Positions 17,121 through 25,739 of a DNA stretch of 37,928 nt are shown in pieces. Below the pieces are notes generated by a model that was not told where the DNA came from, ran no database searches, and saw only the letters and a list, made by a program, of their open reading frames with translations. The DNA comes from an uncultured Algibacter sp. (GTDB lineage: Bacteria > Bacteroidota > Bacteroidia > Flavobacteriales > Flavobacteriaceae), in NCBI GenBank assembly GCA_938003745.1, contig CALKXS010000025.1, positions 1 to 37,928 on the forward strand, in the 5' to 3' direction. Position numbers and translations under genes: made by a program. The number at the start of each line of letters is the position of its first letter. Within the stretch, counting starts at the first letter, position 1.

Positions 17121-18110
17121 TTACGAAATCAATTTAACAACATCCTTAGCAAAATAACTTGCTATAATATCTGCTCCAGCACGTTTAAATGCTGTGGTTG
17201 TTTCCATCATCACTTGGTCGTGGTCTAGCCAACCTTTTTCGGCAGCAGCTTTTACCATGGCATATTCGCCAGAAACTTGATATACAGCAATAGGTACATC
17301 AACTTCATTTTTAATATCTCTCAAAATATCAAGATATGAAATTCCAGGTTTTACCATAACAATATCTGCACCTTCATCAATATCCATTTCGGTTTCGCGA
17401 ATGGCTTCAAAACGGTTAGCATAATCCATTTGATAAGTTTTCTTATCCTTTGGTACATCAACTAAATCTACTGGGGCAGAATCTAAAGCATCACGAAAAG
17501 GTCCGTAAAATGCAGATGCATATTTAGCAGAATAACTCATAATACCGGTATTTGTAAAACCATCATCTTCTAACGCTTCACGAATAGAAAGAATACGTCC
17601 GTCCATCATATCACTTGGAGCAACAAAATCTGCTCCAGCTTCAGCATGAGATAAACTCATTTCTGTTAAAGCATCAACAGTTTCATCATTTAAAACCTGT
17701 CCATTTTCAATAATACCATCGTGACCGTAAGCCGAATATGGATCTAAAGCTACATCGGTCATTACAATCATACCTGGGCAAACATTTTTAACCGTTTTTA
17801 TAGCACGTTGCATTAATCCGTTAGGGTTCATGGCTTCGGTGCCTTTATTATCTTTTAAATTATCAGGGACTTTTACAAATAATAAAACCGATTTTAAACC
17901 TAGCTTCCATAGTTCTTTAACTTCACCTTCAAGTAAATCTAAACTGTAGCGAAAGTAATTTGGCATTGACGCTATTTCGTCTTTTATACCTTTTCCTTCA
18001 ACCACAAAAAGCGGTACTAAAAAATCGTTTGGTGTTATTATAGTCTCACGAACAAGAGAGCGAATTGCTTCGTTGGTTCTTAGTCTTCTATTTCTTCGTA
18101 TTGGATACAT
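17121..18110 (-). CDS. hemB: Delta-aminolevulinic acid dehydratase (porphobilinogen synthase)
   Basis: 329 residues, full length. It joins two 5-aminolevulinates into porphobilinogen. The two Schiff-base lysines are in SYSAKYASAFYGPFRDA and MVKPGISYLD; the metal-binding loop region is DVALDPYSAYGHDGI, a form lacking the three-Cys zinc site of the animal enzyme, so the Mg-type enzyme is likely. First gene of its minus-strand unit, separated from the other hem genes by the truncated helicase and the ychJ end of the next operon. Confidence 0.96.
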   Translation of the reverse strand: MYPIRRNRRLRTNEAIRSLVRETIITPNDFLVPLFVVEGKGIKDEIASMPNYFRYSLDLLEGEVKELWKLGLKSVLLFVKVPDNLKDNKGTEAMNPNGLMQRAIKTVKNVCPGMIVMTDVALDPYSAYGHDGIIENGQVLNDETVDALTEMSLSHAEAGADFVAPSDMMDGRILSIREALEDDGFTNTGIMSYSAKYASAFYGPFRDALDSAPVDLVDVPKDKKTYQMDYANRFEAIRETEMDIDEGADIVMVKPGISYLDILRDIKNEVDVPIAVYQVSGEYAMVKAAAEKGWLDHDQVMMETTTAFKRAGADIIASYFAKDVVKLIS

Positions 18111-18184
18111 AGTTTTACTCTAAATTTTCTTGATAATCCTTACATTTATCAAATACAAAGTTAATCATTAAAAGCCATTTTATA

Positions 18185-18538
18185 TTGATAGAATCATTAG
18201 GTCATTTAAAATTTAATTTTCCTTGGAGAAGTTATCAAGCTAGTTTGTTGAAAAACTTTGAAAATCACATTGCCGATAGGCACTTTCATGTTATTGCACC
18301 CCCAGGATCTGGGAAAACAATTTTAGGAATTGAAATTATAAGAACGTTAGGAAAGAAAACATTTGTGTTAACGCCTACGCTTACGGTTAGAAATCAATGG
18401 GAATCAGGATTACAAGAGTTTTTTACTGAAGATAAAGATTATAAAGTCTTTTCTTTTGATTTGAAAAAAGCCAACGATGTTACGTTTACAACTTATCAAT
18501 CACTACATGCTTTTTATAAAACTTTTCTTAGGACATGA
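18185..18538 (+). pseudogene. DEAD/DEAH-box helicase, 117-residue N-terminal remnant
   Basis: The frame starts at a TTG (18185); no in-frame ATG is near. It reads MIESLGHLKFNFPWRSYQAS, then APPGSGKTILGIEI (Walker A) and the motif Ia/Ib region FVLTPTLTVRNQWESGLQEF, and TYQSLHAFYK. This is the start of a superfamily 2 restriction/repair helicase that normally is several hundred residues long. After residue 112 the frame enters a 48-bp IS-like palindrome and stops (FLRT). No remaining helicase motifs (DEAH, SAT) follow; ychJ begins at once on the other strand, so the rest was deleted. It would not be a functional ATPase. Confidence 0.88.
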
Positions 18539-18574
18539 CAAAATCAATAGGTTGTGTTTTTGTCATGTCCTAAG
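18527..18574. mobile_element. 48-bp palindromic IS-end relic (MITE-like)
   Basis: Two perfect 17-bp arms, CTTAGGACATGACAAAA (18527-18543) and its reverse complement (18558-18574), enclose 14 bases containing TCAATAG. The arm differs at a single base from the outer end of the IS4-type copies (CTTAGTACATGACAAA) seen at 414-431 and 36535-36550, and TCAATAG also lies just inside the left IS end. It therefore looks like an IS element lacking its interior, or two ends joined by deletion. It sits exactly at the break of the helicase gene. I could not see a clear target duplication. Confidence 0.75.
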
Positions 18575-18603
18575 ATATTTTCCACATAATATATTTTTCA
18601 ATT

Positions 18604-18990
18604 TTATTTACTGAGACCTAAATAAGTCCAGTGATTGTTTTCTTTTAAAAAGGCTGATTTTTCGCTAATAACATCAACTTTTCCTTTTTCATAAAAATAA
18701 GCATTAAAGGTAACGGTACCTTTTGTATCTTTTTCTGTTCCCTTTGATGTTTCTGTAATTTCAAGTTTAATCCATTCTACAGATTTTGCCCATTTTACAA
18801 TAGATTTTTTTTCTTTCAATGGTCGAGTAGAGGGGTGGTGACTTTGCATTAAATAGTCGCCATTAGCTAACACAAAGGCACTATATCTAGAGCGCATAAG
18901 TTGTTCAGCTGTTTTTGCTTCACCAATGTTTTTGTGTGCTTTTTCGCAACAGTTAGAATATAATTTTAAACTTCCACAGTAACAATTCAT
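18604..18990 (-). CDS. ychJ: YchJ-family protein (UPF0225, SEC-C and NTF2-like)
   Basis: 128 residues. The SEC-C zinc-binding motif is at the start (MNCYCGSLKLYSNCCEKAHK), then an NTF2-like domain with AEQLMRSRYSAFVLANGDYL and QSHHPSTR, WIKLEI and NAYFYEKGKV. The molecular role is unknown; the SEC-C part binds zinc as in SecA. It is the last gene of the hemA-to-ychJ minus operon, 9 bases behind hemF, and meets the truncated helicase tail-to-tail. Confidence 0.88.
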   Translation of the reverse strand: MNCYCGSLKLYSNCCEKAHKNIGEAKTAEQLMRSRYSAFVLANGDYLMQSHHPSTRPLKEKKSIVKWAKSVEWIKLEITETSKGTEKDTKGTVTFNAYFYEKGKVDVISEKSAFLKENNHWTYLGLSK

Positions 18991-18999
18991 AACTGATCA

Positions 19000-19902
19000 T
19001 TAAACCCAGTCTATAGGGTTTTGTAGTATATTAATTAATCGCTCTTCTTCGCTTCCTGCTTCTGGATGATGATCGTAAACCCATTGTACATGTGGAGGCA
19101 AACTCATTAAAATACTTTCTATACGTCCGTTTGTTTTCAATCCGAAAAGTGTGCCTTTATCATGAACTAAATTAAACTCTACGTAGCGTCCGCGGCGTAT
19201 TTCTTGCCATTTACGTTGCTCATCTGTATACGGTAGCTCTTTCCTTTTTTCTACTATGGGTACGTAAGCTTCAAGAAAACTATTACCAACTTCAGTTTCA
19301 AAGTTATACCAATCTTCCATGGTCATACCGTTTGTAGCTTTGCAGTAGTCAAAAAACAAACCGCCTAAACCTCGACCTTCGTTGCGGTGTGTGTTATAAA
19401 AATATTCATCACAACGCGCTTTATATTTAGGGTAGAATTCTGGGTTATGTTTATCACAAGCCGTTTTGCAGGTTTGGTGAAAATGTTTTGCATCTTCATC
19501 AAACAGGTAATAAGGTGTTAAATCTTGTCCGCCACCAAACCATTGGTCTACAATGTTTCCGTCTTTATCATACATTTCAAAATAACGCCAGTTGGCATGA
19601 ACTGTGGGAACCATGGGGTTTTTTGGATGAAGTACTAAACTTAGTCCGCAAGCAAAAAAATCAGCGTCTTCAACACCAAAATATTTTTGCATGCTGTCTG
19701 GAAGTTTTCCATGTACTCCAGAAATATTAACACCACCTTTTTCAAAAACGTTTCCGTTTTCTATAACACGTGTACGTCCGCCTCCTCCTTCTGGTCGCTT
19801 CCAAATGTCTTCTTGAAATGTTGCTTTCCCATCAACGTTTTCTAGCGCTGAGGTTATTGAATTTTGTAAATCTTGTATGTATTGAAAAAATTTGTCTTTC
19901 AT
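19000..19902 (-). CDS. hemF: Oxygen-dependent coproporphyrinogen III oxidase
   Basis: 300 residues, the normal length. It decarboxylates the propionates of rings A and B of coproporphyrinogen III, using O2, to give protoporphyrinogen IX. Family blocks are intact: RPEGGGGRTRVIENGNVFEK, VHANWRYFE, WFGGGQDLTPYY, CKTACDKH, GRGLGGLFFDY and RGRYVEFNLVHDKGTLFGLK. Three bases separate it from the CHMI-like gene and nine from ychJ, all on one transcript from hemA. An aerobic lifestyle is implied, since no hemN was seen in this window. Confidence 0.96.
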   Translation of the reverse strand: MKDKFFQYIQDLQNSITSALENVDGKATFQEDIWKRPEGGGGRTRVIENGNVFEKGGVNISGVHGKLPDSMQKYFGVEDADFFACGLSLVLHPKNPMVPTVHANWRYFEMYDKDGNIVDQWFGGGQDLTPYYLFDEDAKHFHQTCKTACDKHNPEFYPKYKARCDEYFYNTHRNEGRGLGGLFFDYCKATNGMTMEDWYNFETEVGNSFLEAYVPIVEKRKELPYTDEQRKWQEIRRGRYVEFNLVHDKGTLFGLKTNGRIESILMSLPPHVQWVYDHHPEAGSEEERLINILQNPIDWV

Positions 19903-19905
19903 AAT

Positions 19906-20253
19906 TTAGATCATGTTTTTATTACAGTATGTCGCTTTTTCGAAGTCATTGATATTAATTGCAATAAAATCTATTGAAGGAAACATTGATTTTAGTTTAA
20001 GAACAACCTGTTTAGAAAGTTCCGCTTTTTGGTCTGTTGTTCTACCTTCCATAATGTTTACAAAAACATGAATAAAATCACCTTGTTTGCCTCCTACTAA
20101 ATAGTTTTCCTTAAAAGGGTTTAGTCTAACTTTAATGTCTGGTTCGTCAAATAATTTAGTAGCTGTAGCCGCTTTATGTACTTCTAGGATGATGTCCTGT
20201 GGAAGTTGTAATTTTAATATGTTTTCTGAGCAGTCAATTACAAAATATGGCAT
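19906..20253 (-). CDS. 5-carboxymethyl-2-hydroxymuconate isomerase-like tautomerase
   Basis: 115 residues, starting MPYFVIDCSENI; removal of Met would expose Pro as the catalytic N-terminal base of the tautomerase superfamily. Other CHMI features are KVRLNPFKENYLVGG and DFIHVFVNIMEGRTTDQKAEL followed by LKLKSMFP. In aromatic degradation CHMI isomerises 5-carboxymethyl-2-hydroxymuconate, but no other homoprotocatechuate genes are near, so the substrate here is uncertain. It sits between the broken acetyltransferase gene (6-base gap) and hemF (3-base gap) in the haem operon. Confidence 0.82.
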   Translation of the reverse strand: MPYFVIDCSENILKLQLPQDIILEVHKAATATKLFDEPDIKVRLNPFKENYLVGGKQGDFIHVFVNIMEGRTTDQKAELSKQVVLKLKSMFPSIDFIAININDFEKATYCNKNMI

Positions 20254-20259
20254 AACTAT

Positions 20260-20794
20260 CTATTTTATTTCATTGTACAATTCATATAACTCCATATTTA
20301 ACGGCGTTTTACCAATTGGTGCAAATTCATTTATTAATGTTTTTATCCAAGTAAAATTATTGTTGATAGCAACTTGTATACTTGTTTTTGTGTGCTATAA
20401 TTTGTAGGGTTTCTAATCCCAGTTCTAAAAAAGCATATTCAGATAATTTATTTATGGCTTTGGAGGTAATTCCTTTGCCTTCGGCGTTGTAGTCAATACA
20501 ATAGGCAAATTCACCTTGTTTTGAATCCCAATTAAGTTCTTTTATATAAATTAAACCAACTAGTTCTTTAGATTTTATTGCTTTTAAGGTAAATAGAAAT
20601 TCTTCTTTTAAGTTGAATTGTTTCACCTTTTTTTCAACGAAAATATTGGATAAGGTTGGGTTTAAATTTTGTTCTAGGGTTTTTGGAAAATAGATTTTTA
20701 ATCGGTCTTCATTAGCAACAATAAAGTTGCACAGATTCCATGCGTCTTTTAATTCAATAGGACTAACGTAAAAACCGTTTAAATCAAGTCGCAT
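20260..20794 (-). pseudogene. GNAT-type N-acetyltransferase, C-terminal frameshift
   Basis: The first 145 codons (20794-20357) encode an RimJ/RimL-like acetyltransferase: MRLDLNGFYVSPIELKDAWN, LVGLIYIKELNWDSKQGEFAYC, AEGKGITSKAINKLSEYAF. After IIAHK the frame turns into NKYTSCYQQ and stops. In the next frame the expected ending continues: TSIQVAINNNFTWIKTLINE and then PLNMELYELYNEIK up to the TAG at 20260. So one or two bases were gained or lost near the A run at 20384-20390. The loss removes the helix that forms part of the CoA fold, so activity is doubtful. It overlaps the EI24 gene by 11 bases, a normal operon junction. Confidence 0.83.
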
Positions 20795-21542
20795 TTGGTA
20801 ATTTGCTTTTTATTTGAAGGGCTTCAACAGTTCTTGTGGATGCTGCTGTAACCGATAATGGAAGTACTAAAATTACACCAATTATTGGGATTAATAAAAA
20901 AAGAATAAATACAATTCCGTTTCCTATAGCAAGTCCTCTATGTTTTCTAACAAATTGTACACTTTCTTTATATTGAAAATGACGCTCTAGTGTATAATCC
21001 ATATTTCCGAATCCAGCATAATAGGCTTGAACCATAAATAATAAAATGGTTGAAAATATATTGACGACAGGGATGAACTTTAAAAGTAAGATAGGAATAG
21101 TTAGTATTAGTTCCATACCTAAATTTCTTCCGTTAATACGAATACCTCTAAATAGTTGTTGCGAGAATGTTGTGTCTCGATGTGAATGCGAGGAATTTCC
21201 TGTGAAATGTGTTTCTATTTTTTCGGAAACCGGACTCATAAATGGTGCGGAAAGTGCCATTATGATGTGCTTGAAAAGGATAAGGCCAATAACTAGAACT
21301 ATTAAACCTCCTATAAAATTCCCTATGCTTGAAAAGATGTCTTTTCCCCAGTCCCAAATCCAGATTTTTGAAATAAAATGGCCTATGTTATCGGATAAGC
21401 CATAGGCTGAACTAAAGATGATTGCTGCAGTGATAGCGCTAATAATCATGGGTACTGCAAAATATTTCCAGAGTTTTAGTTTAGAGATTAAACTAAAGGC
21501 TCCGAAATATGCTTTAATACCTGAAATGATGTTTTTAATCAT
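20784..21542 (-). CDS. EI24/CysZ-like integral membrane protein
   Basis: 252 residues with four to five long hydrophobic segments (about 30-50, 72-95, 140-170, 205-235), in the EI24 (etoposide-induced 2.4/CysZ) family. Recognisable pieces: WKYFAVPMIISAITAAIIF, ALSAPFMSPVSEKIE, LKFIPVVNIFSTI and YTLERHFQYKESVQFVRKHR. CysZ of enterobacteria transports sulfate, but function outside that group is unproven. It lies 148 bases after hemE, a gap occupied by a repeat element, and overlaps the acetyltransferase start by 11 bases. A link with haem synthesis is suggested only by its operon position. Confidence 0.85.
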   Translation of the reverse strand: MIKNIISGIKAYFGAFSLISKLKLWKYFAVPMIISAITAAIIFSSAYGLSDNIGHFISKIWIWDWGKDIFSSIGNFIGGLIVLVIGLILFKHIIMALSAPFMSPVSEKIETHFTGNSSHSHRDTTFSQQLFRGIRINGRNLGMELILTIPILLLKFIPVVNIFSTILLFMVQAYYAGFGNMDYTLERHFQYKESVQFVRKHRGLAIGNGIVFILFLLIPIIGVILVLPLSVTAASTRTVEALQIKSKLPNAT

Positions 21543-21548
21543 AGAGTT

Positions 21549-21682
21549 GCTCTTGCGTAAGCGATTGAACGGCCTGTTTGAGCTCCTCGCAGAGAGCGAG
21601 TAGAGAAAGCGCGACCTACTTTTTTATAAACGATAAGTATGAATTGAAGACTTAATGTTACAAAAAAAAGTGGGTAACGCTC
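21549..21682 (-). repeat. Interspersed repeat, copy 1, between hemE and the EI24 gene
   Basis: On the minus strand it reads GAGCGTTACCCAC, an AT-rich insert, GGTCGCGCTTTC, then CTGCGAGGAGCTCAAACA and ends near TTACGCAAGAGC. The same order of blocks appears in copy 2 (28631-28710). The base composition is richer in GC than its surroundings. The insert is bounded by an imperfect inverted CCACTTTTTT/AAAAAAGTAGG, so it can form a hairpin. Confidence 0.65.
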
Positions 21683-21690
21683 TAAATATT

Positions 21691-22716
21691 TTAATTTCCG
21701 TATTCTTTTACGGCATCAATAAAGGCTTTTGCGTTGTCTAAAGGTATGTTTGGTAAAATACCATGACCAAGATTTACAATGTATTTGTCTTTACCAAAAT
21801 CATCAATCATTTGGTGAACTTGTTTTTTGATTACTGCTGGTGGTGAAAATAGACGTGTTGGATCAAAATTACCTTGTAGTGTAATATCTCCTCCACTTAA
21901 ATAACGTGCATTTCTTGCAGAGCATGTCCAGTCTACACCCAAAGCAGATGCTCCAGATTTAGCCATGTCTCCAAGAGCAAACCAACAGCCTTTACCAAAG
22001 GCTATAACTGGTGCATCGTCTTTTACGGCATCTATAATTTGTTGAATATATTGCCATGAGAACTCTTGATAATCTACTGGAGATAACATGCCTCCCCAAG
22101 AATCGAATACTTGTACGGCGTTACAACCTGCTTTTACTTTTTCTTTAAGGTAAGCTATAGTTGTGTCTGTGATTTTTTGCAATAATTGGTGTGCAGCTAT
22201 TGGGTTTGTAAAGCAAAATTCTTTGGCTTTATCAAAGTTTTTACTGCCTTGTCCTTGTACGCAATAGCAAAGAATTGTCCAAGGCGAACCTGCAAAACCT
22301 ATTAACGGAATTTCGTTGTTAAGCTTTTCTTTTGTTGCTTTTATGGCTTGATATACATAGTCTAAAGCTACAGTAACATCTGGAACAATAACATTATCGA
22401 TATCTTTTTGAGAACGAATAGGGTTTGGCAAATATGGACCAAAATTTGGTTTCATTTGTACCTCTATATTCATGGCTTGCGGTATTACTAAAATATCGCT
22501 GAATAATATCGCGGCATCCATACCGTATCTACGAATAGGTTGTACGGTGATTTCACTTGCTAGTTCTGGAGTTTGACAACGTGTAAAGAAGTCGTATTTA
22601 GCTTTGATCTCCATAAATTCAGGTAAATAACGTCCTGCCTGACGCATCATCCAAACTGGTGGGCGATCTACTATTTCTCCTTTTAATGCTCTTAAAAATA
22701 AATCGTTCTTTAACAT
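21691..22716 (-). CDS. hemE: Uroporphyrinogen decarboxylase
   Basis: 341 residues, full length. It removes four acetate carboxyls from uroporphyrinogen III to give coproporphyrinogen III. Signature blocks: [19 protein letters not shown] at the start with the catalytic Arg pair, [19 protein letters not shown] (Asp), [22 protein letters not shown] and [14 protein letters not shown]. It follows hemCD by 84 bases in the same direction. That spacer contains a short degenerate repeat. Confidence 0.97.
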   Translation of the reverse strand: MLKNDLFLRALKGEIVDRPPVWMMRQAGRYLPEFMEIKAKYDFFTRCQTPELASEITVQPIRRYGMDAAILFSDILVIPQAMNIEVQMKPNFGPYLPNPIRSQKDIDNVIVPDVTVALDYVYQAIKATKEKLNNEIPLIGFAGSPWTILCYCVQGQGSKNFDKAKEFCFTNPIAAHQLLQKITDTTIAYLKEKVKAGCNAVQVFDSWGGMLSPVDYQEFSWQYIQQIIDAVKDDAPVIAFGKGCWFALGDMAKSGASALGVDWTCSARNARYLSGGDITLQGNFDPTRLFSPPAVIKKQVHQMIDDFGKDKYIVNLGHGILPNIPLDNAKAFIDAVKEYGN

Positions 22717-22717
22717 A

Positions 22718-22755
22718 GTTATTAGTTGTTGATTAATAGTTAATAGTTGTTTGAG
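22718..22755. repeat. Degenerate TTAATAGTTG-type short repeats upstream of hemE
   Basis: Within 38 bases units resembling TTAATAGTTGTTTGA recur three to four times with small changes (TTATTAGTTGTTGATTA, TTAATAGTTAATAGTTG). It forms much of the leader before hemE. Its role, if any, is unknown. Confidence 0.45.
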
Positions 22756-22800
22756 GTTTTAGAATTATACTAGTAACCAGCAACTAAAAATGAATAATGC

Positions 22801-24378
22801 TTATATATAATGCTCGTTTATTAATTCAATAACACTTTCTACCGTTGGAACTTTCGCAACTCTAACGTCTTTAAATGTTTTTCTTGCTTCGTTTGCAGTG
22901 GTTTCACCAATGCAAAATGCAATAGCTTCAGAATCATTCTGTTTTAAATAACTCTGTACTGTTGATGGACTGTAAAACATAACGCTTTCTACAGTCTTGT
23001 CTACTTTTAGAGCATCAAACTTGGTTTGATATGCTTCAATTTCGTTAACCTTTATATTGTTTTCTTCTAGAATATTTGGTAAATCGTCTAACCTTAAATC
23101 ACTACAGAAATAAGTAACTTTATTCCCTTCCATAAATTCGACTAAATATTCGGCAAGTTTTTTTGCATTCTTTTCAGAGTGAACAACTTTACCAATTCTA
23201 TTTTCTACTAAGCGTTTAGTACGACGACCAACACAGTAAATGTTTTTGAATTGTAATTCTACAGCTGAGTAATTTGTAATTAAAGACTCTACCGCGTTCT
23301 TACTTGTTATAACAACGTTTTCAATTTCGTTCTTTAAGAAACGTGGGTGAATTCTATTCAGATTGATTTTTATAAAATCTGTACTTTTTGGCGTTACTTT
23401 TTCATGGAAAAGTGAGCGTTGATCTTCGGTAAGGGATTTTGTAGAAACCACATTAGTTTCTTTATGAGAATACTTTATAGCATCCATTAATCGTTTGCCT
23501 CCGCGTTCAATCACATAATCGGCACAAAACTGAGCCATGTCATGATGTTCGCCTAATTTTTGAACACGTGTTACTTCTATTTTCTTGGAGCCATCTTCAC
23601 TTAAAAGAATCCCTTTAAAATTAACTTCTTCGTCTTTTATATAAGCTAATGCGCCAATAGGAGCAGTACAACCACCTTCTAATTTATTTAAAAAATCGCG
23701 CTCTATAGTTGTGCAAATTTCAGTTTCTTCATGATTAAGTTCTGCAAGAATAGTTTTTGTTTCCTCATCTTCATTTAAAGCAGTAATCATAATAGCACCT
23801 TGTGCAGGAGCGGGAACCATCCAATCTAAATTAATAGCTTCTTCTGGCCTAATTTCTATACGTCCAATTCCTGCGGCAGCAAAAATAGCACCGTTCCAAT
23901 CTTCGTTATTTTCAAGCTTTTGTAAACGTAAATTTACGTTACCACGTAAGTCAGCCATGGTATGTGTTGGGAATCTATTTAACCACTGTGCGCGTCTTCT
24001 TAGACTTCCAGTAGCAATAACGGCATCTCTAGAACCTAGAAACTCTTCGTTATCTTTAAAAACCAAAGTATCGTTTACATTACCACGTTTTATAACGGCA
24101 GCTTGTACAATGCCTTTTGGTAGCACAGTTGGTACATCTTTAAGAGAATGTACTGCAATATCAATATCGTTATTTAGCATAGCGATATCTAAAGTTCTAG
24201 TAAAAATACCCGTGATACCAAGCTCGTAAAGTGGTTTGTCTAGTACAATGTCTCCAGTAGCTTTTACAGGAGCAAGTGTAGTTTTATGACCTAAGTCTTC
24301 TAGTAGTTTTTGTACTAATTTTGCTTGCCATAGTGCTAATTCACTATCGCGCGTACCAATTCTTATTGTTTTAGACAT
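22801..24378 (-). CDS. hemCD: Fused hydroxymethylbilane synthase / uroporphyrinogen-III synthase
   Basis: 525 residues. HemC part (about 1-300): IRIGTRDSELALWQAKLVQ, AVHSLKDVPTVLP, TGSLRRRAQW, DLRGNVNLRLQKLE and the dipyrromethane-cofactor Cys237 in LEGGCTAPIGA. HemD part (about 305-525): a weakly conserved two-lobe fold with VVITSKNAVESLI, YCVGRRTKRLVE, YFCSDLRLDDLP, VMFYSPSTVQSYL and FCIGETTANEARK. The linear tetrapyrrole made by HemC would pass straight to HemD for cyclisation to uroporphyrinogen III. The start overlaps hemA by 8 bases. No separate hemD is seen nearby, supporting the fused reading. Confidence 0.94.
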   Translation of the reverse strand: MSKTIRIGTRDSELALWQAKLVQKLLEDLGHKTTLAPVKATGDIVLDKPLYELGITGIFTRTLDIAMLNNDIDIAVHSLKDVPTVLPKGIVQAAVIKRGNVNDTLVFKDNEEFLGSRDAVIATGSLRRRAQWLNRFPTHTMADLRGNVNLRLQKLENNEDWNGAIFAAAGIGRIEIRPEEAINLDWMVPAPAQGAIMITALNEDEETKTILAELNHEETEICTTIERDFLNKLEGGCTAPIGALAYIKDEEVNFKGILLSEDGSKKIEVTRVQKLGEHHDMAQFCADYVIERGGKRLMDAIKYSHKETNVVSTKSLTEDQRSLFHEKVTPKSTDFIKINLNRIHPRFLKNEIENVVITSKNAVESLITNYSAVELQFKNIYCVGRRTKRLVENRIGKVVHSEKNAKKLAEYLVEFMEGNKVTYFCSDLRLDDLPNILEENNIKVNEIEAYQTKFDALKVDKTVESVMFYSPSTVQSYLKQNDSEAIAFCIGETTANEARKTFKDVRVAKVPTVESVIELINEHYI

Positions 24379-25633
24379 TTTTTGTGGAAGATTCTAACTG
24401 AAACACTTGTTTAATAAGTTCAAGACTATCGTCTGTAGAAATATTATCATCTTTTAAATGATGTGCAAAATGATTCGTTATTTTTTGGATGATATTATTA
24501 CTAATTAACGATGCCTGAGCTTCGTTAAAATCTGATAGTTTTTTACGTTGTGTATCTAATTCTGCAGTAGCGAAATCAGTTAATTTATGTTTTAAGGCTT
24601 TAATAGTTGGAGCGAATTTTCTAGTTTCTAACCAGCCATTAAATTCTGTATTAACTTCTTCTATAATAGTTTCAGCTAGCGGAATATGTTGTTTTCTGCG
24701 TTCTAAAGTTTCGTCTGTAATTTGAGAAAGATGATCTAAATGTACTAGAGAAACATTAGGTAATTCTTCAACATTAGAATCTACATTTTTTGGAATTGAT
24801 AAATCTAATATTAAAAGCGGTTCGTTAGTTTGAATAATGTGCTTGTCAATTGTTGGGCGTTGTGCACCTGTAGCAACAATTAAAATATTCGATTTACTAA
24901 TTTCTTCTTGTAAGTTCGCATAATCTTTAACTATTAAATTGAATTTTCCAGCAATTTGTTCTGCTTTCGTTTTAGTTCTATTTATTAGCGTGATATGTTC
25001 ATTTTCGGTATGTTTTACTAGATTTTCACAAGTATTTCTTCCTATTTTTCCTGTTCCAAAAAGTAAAATGTTTTTATTAGATACATCTTGAATGTTTTTG
25101 AAAATGTATTGTACGGAAGCAAATGAAACAGATGTTGCTCCAGATGAAATCTCAGTTTCGTTTTTTATACGTTTACTAGCTTGAATAACGGCATTAACTA
25201 AACGTTCTATAAACGGATTTAATAAACCGTGTTTTCTTGATAATTTAGCACTTCCCTTTAATTGACTTATAATTTCAAAATCGCCCAAAATTTGACTGTC
25301 TAAACCAGAACCTACGCGAAACATGCGAGCAATGGCGTCTTTGTTTTTGTAAACAAAAGCTACTTCTTGAAATTCTTCAACAGTACCTTTTGTATTATCA
25401 CAAAGTAATTTTATAAGCTGAAAAGGATGTTTAGCGAAGCCATAAATTTCGGTACGATTACATGTTGAGGTAACTACTAAGCTTTCAATGTCGTTTTCTT
25501 TAGCTTGATTTAAAAGCGCATTTTTAGCGTCTTCATCCAAACTAAAGTGTCCTCTTATATCTGCATCGGCTTTTTTATAACTCAAACCAATGGCATAAAA
25601 GTAGTTGCTTTTCGAAATATTATACTTTTGCAT
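24371..25633 (-). CDS. hemA: Glutamyl-tRNA reductase
   Basis: 420 residues. It reduces glutamyl-tRNA to glutamate-1-semialdehyde, the first committed step of the C5 haem pathway. The catalytic Cys58 is in VVTSTCNRTEIYG; the NADPH-binding part is KNILLFGTGKIGRNTCENL, preceded by GATSVSFASVQYIF; the conserved ILGDFEIISQLK and the C-terminal dimerisation helix are present. It is first in a long minus operon hemA-hemCD-hemE-EI24-GNAT-CHMI-hemF-ychJ. It is divergent from the AraC-type regulator across a 188-bp control region, which makes it the likely regulated entry point of the pathway. hemL, which acts next, is not in the window. Confidence 0.97.
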   Translation of the reverse strand: MQKYNISKSNYFYAIGLSYKKADADIRGHFSLDEDAKNALLNQAKENDIESLVVTSTCNRTEIYGFAKHPFQLIKLLCDNTKGTVEEFQEVAFVYKNKDAIARMFRVGSGLDSQILGDFEIISQLKGSAKLSRKHGLLNPFIERLVNAVIQASKRIKNETEISSGATSVSFASVQYIFKNIQDVSNKNILLFGTGKIGRNTCENLVKHTENEHITLINRTKTKAEQIAGKFNLIVKDYANLQEEISKSNILIVATGAQRPTIDKHIIQTNEPLLILDLSIPKNVDSNVEELPNVSLVHLDHLSQITDETLERRKQHIPLAETIIEEVNTEFNGWLETRKFAPTIKALKHKLTDFATAELDTQRKKLSDFNEAQASLISNNIIQKITNHFAHHLKDDNISTDDSLELIKQVFQLESSTKNV

Positions 25634-25655
25634 GCTTATACCTGAAATTGTGAAA

Positions 25656-25688
25656 CAAATCTACGTAGCATCTTCAGAAAAAAAACAA
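25656..25688 (-). promoter_or_regulatory. Candidate hemA promoter
   Basis: On the minus strand TAGATTTG (25663-25656) matches the Bacteroidota -7 box TAnnTTTG, with a TTG (25687-25685) 21 bases upstream. The hemA start codon follows about 22 bases later. The AraC-type repeats lie 50 to 100 bases further upstream, a suitable place for an activator. Confidence 0.5.
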
Positions 25689-25739
25689 CGCTAAAAGAAC
25701 TTTTAATATCGTTTGCCGTTTTTTAAGGCGCTTTTTAGT

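Noticed and set aside
20135-20407. A 90-codon plus frame near the acetyltransferase end
   Set aside because: Antisense to the CHMI-like gene and the shifted end of the acetyltransferase; no start signal.
22718-22755. CRISPR-like array
   Set aside because: Units are short, degenerate and without spacers.
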